The notes beneath the pieces are model-generated. The model searched no databases and was not told the origin of the DNA. It worked only from the letters and a program-made list of their open reading frames with translations. Shown one piece after another: positions 6,036-7,782 of a stretch of 7,782 nucleotides of DNA (its first letter is position 1; every line of letters begins with the position of its first letter). Origin of the DNA: Bacteroidales bacterium (GTDB taxonomy: Bacteria > Bacteroidota > Bacteroidia > Bacteroidales > UBA7960); NCBI GenBank assembly GCA_003557765.1, contig PWNO01000219.1:1-7782 (forward strand), written 5' to 3'. The position numbers were made by a program, and so were the translations under genes.

Positions 6036-7782
6036 ATGTCGAAAAAAAACGCACCACTGCCAAAACAACCAATGGAAAATCGTAGCGACATATTGTGGAG
6101 GATGCGCCTCGTTTATTTTTTGATGGCCTTTTTCGGGCTGTTGATCATTGGAAAGGTTGTATATATTCAGTTTGCAGAAGGTGATCAATGGCGGGAAAGA
6201 GCTCGTCGTTCTGGCATCAGGCATTCAACCATAGAAGCTGTCAGGGGTGACATCTACGCCGATGATGGCAGCCTGCTTGCCACCAGTGTCCCGGTATTTG
6301 ATATCCGCATGGACCTGAGCAGGAAAGTAACTTCCGATGACCTGTTTTACGCCCAGGTAGATTCACTTGCCCTGGAGCTCTCACGTTTATTTGGTGATCG
6401 GTCACCGGCGCAATATCGCGCAGCACTTGTTAGGGCACGCCGGGACCAAAACCGGTACTTTCTTGTTAAGCGCAGGGCCAGCTGGGATCAATTACAGCAA
6501 CTCAGGCATTTCCCGCTGTTTCGCCTCGGAAGATACGGAGGGGGATTGATCGTCGAACGTCATAGCAGAAGAGAGATGCCTTACAGGTCACTGGCTGCAC
6601 GCACCATAGGTTATGAGCGACAAGGGGTTTATGTAGGCCTGGAAGGCGCATTCCGCAATTACCTGGAGGGCGTGGAAGGCAAACGCCTTGAACGACGAGT
6701 CAGTGGAGGGACATGGATTCCTGTAAGCAATCAGAACGAAATACAGCCGCAAAACGGTAAGGATATTGTCACTACCATTAACGTGCAAATCCAGGATATA
6801 GCCGAAAAGGCACTTAAAAAACAATTGTCACGCTTTCGTGCCGATCACGGGACCGTTGTGGTTATGGAAGTCGCCACTGGAAAGGTTAAAGCCATTTCTA
6901 ACCTTACCCGGAACAACCAGACTGGCAGCTATGAAGAAATCTATAATTATGCCATAGGCCAAAGCACGGAACCCGGGTCCACATTTAAGCTACCAGTATT
7001 GATGGCCGCCATGGAAGATGGTGTTATTTCGCCGGAAGACAGCATAGATGCACTTGAAGGCCAGACCGTTTATTATGGCAGACATATGCGGGACGCTGGT
7101 GCAGGGCATGGTGTCATTACCGCACAAAAAGCTTTTGAAATATCGTCCAATGTGGCAGTATCACAAATTGTCTATAACCATTACAAGGACAATCCCCAGC
7201 AATTTATTGACCGGTTGCGTGACATGCACCTGCATGAACCTTTGGGTGTTGAAATCAGTGGAGAGGGAAGTCCGCTCATCCGCAGCGAAGGTGAGCAGGG
7301 GTGGTCAAGTTTATCTCTTCCCTGGATGTCCATTGGCTATGAAGTATCTCTGACACCCCTGCAGATACTGACTTTTTACAATGCCATTGCCAACAACGGA
7401 CGAATGATGAAACCCATGTTCGTGCAGGAAATCCGGCAGTCAGGTCGAACCATCAAGCGGTTTACACCAACTGAGATAAAGCGGGCAGTGGCATCAACAC
7501 ATACCATAAAAAGCGCCAGGCAGATGCTGCGTGGAGCAGTCGAAAACGGAACGGGAAGAAGCATCAACTCCCGACATTATAACATAGCAGGCAAAACCGG
7601 GACAGCACAGATAGCAGATTCCGGGCGTGGTTATCACACCGCAGCAGGCATACAGCATCGGGCCAGTTTTGTTGGCTATTTTCCAGCCAATGAGCCAACA
7701 TACAGTTGCATCGTGCTGATCAACCGGCCCATTGGCAATATAGTAACCGGGGGGCAGGTGGCAGCCCCGGTATTCCGTGAAA
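6036..7782 (+). CDS. ftsI: Septal peptidoglycan transpeptidase FtsI/PBP class B (3' end outside window)
   Basis: The reading frame is uninterrupted from ATG 6036 to the window edge (582 codons seen). It encodes a class B penicillin-binding protein that cross-links septal peptidoglycan in the periplasm. There is a basic N-terminus, one membrane anchor near 25-44 (LVYFLMAFFGLLIIGKVVYI), a dimerisation/pedestal domain opening with RGDIYADDG (70-78), then the transpeptidase domain with S315-T-F-K318 (nucleophile S315), S370-S-N372 and K520-T-G522. The segment GWSSLSLPWMSIGYEVSLTPLQ after SSN is characteristic of Bacteroidota FtsI-like PBPs. Family members in this phylum often carry a C-terminal PASTA domain, which would lie past 7782 and cannot be checked here. 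The gene begins 40 bp after the ftsL-like stop. A GTG at 6030 or the ATG at 6072 are other possible starts. By synteny the next gene should be murE. Confidence 0.94.
   Translation, partial: MSKKNAPLPKQPMENRSDILWRMRLVYFLMAFFGLLIIGKVVYIQFAEGDQWRERARRSGIRHSTIEAVRGDIYADDGSLLATSVPVFDIRMDLSRKVTSDDLFYAQVDSLALELSRLFGDRSPAQYRAALVRARRDQNRYFLVKRRASWDQLQQLRHFPLFRLGRYGGGLIVERHSRREMPYRSLAARTIGYERQGVYVGLEGAFRNYLEGVEGKRLERRVSGGTWIPVSNQNEIQPQNGKDIVTTINVQIQDIAEKALKKQLSRFRADHGTVVVMEVATGKVKAISNLTRNNQTGSYEEIYNYAIGQSTEPGSTFKLPVLMAAMEDGVISPEDSIDALEGQTVYYGRHMRDAGAGHGVITAQKAFEISSNVAVSQIVYNHYKDNPQQFIDRLRDMHLHEPLGVEISGEGSPLIRSEGEQGWSSLSLPWMSIGYEVSLTPLQILTFYNAIANNGRMMKPMFVQEIRQSGRTIKRFTPTEIKRAVASTHTIKSARQMLRGAVENGTGRSINSRHYNIAGKTGTAQIADSGRGYHTAAGIQHRASFVGYFPANEPTYSCIVLINRPIGNIVTGGQVAAPVFRE

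Noticed and set aside
7048..7353. Out-of-frame plus-strand open frame within the transpeptidase region.
   Set aside because: The FtsI frame is unbroken through this interval and contains the SSN motif there.

Overview
The window looks like chromosomal DNA from a member of the Bacteroidota. The evidence is a GldB-type lipoprotein, a PlsC-like/GNAT acyltransferase pair of the kind that makes glycine or serine acyl-amino-acid lipids in that phylum, a Bacteroidota-style FtsL-like protein between rsmH and the penicillin-binding protein, and A/T-rich leaders that mostly lack Shine-Dalgarno sequences. No transposase, phage gene, tRNA, rRNA or CRISPR array is visible. All large genes appear intact except the last one, which runs off the right edge.

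Layout, left to right. Bases 1-178 hold two tandem ~90 bp repeat units, each able to fold into a long imperfect hairpin, followed by about 150 bp of A/T-rich leader. A plus-strand gldB-like lipoprotein gene (331-1338) converges on a minus-strand cluster that reads right to left as PlsC-like acyltransferase (3811-2954), GNAT/hemolysin-type acyltransferase (2942-1995) and engB/ysxC GTPase (1963-1346). The gaps in this cluster are 11 and 31 bp, so it is probably one transcript. A ~420 bp divergent intergenic region (3812-4229) separates it from the start of the division and cell-wall (dcw) cluster on the plus strand: mraZ (4230-4721), rsmH (4690-5607), an ftsL-like gene (5588-5995) and an ftsI-type transpeptidase gene (6036 to beyond 7782).

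How the genes fit together. The two acyltransferases probably act in sequence to make an N,O-diacylated amino-acid lipid of the envelope. EngB is a ribosome-assembly GTPase co-transcribed with them. MraZ is the cluster regulator, RsmH methylates 16S rRNA, and the FtsL-like protein and FtsI belong to the septal peptidoglycan machinery. Just upstream of mraZ are three exact-period (10 bp) repeats beginning GTGGTAAA, which match the spacing expected of an MraZ autoregulatory operator.

The window is mostly a conserved housekeeping neighbourhood and I see no clear undescribed multi-gene system. The items most worth a second look are the MraZ operator-like triplet, the hairpin tandem repeat at the left edge, and the lipid acyltransferase pair with its altered catalytic-motif spacing.
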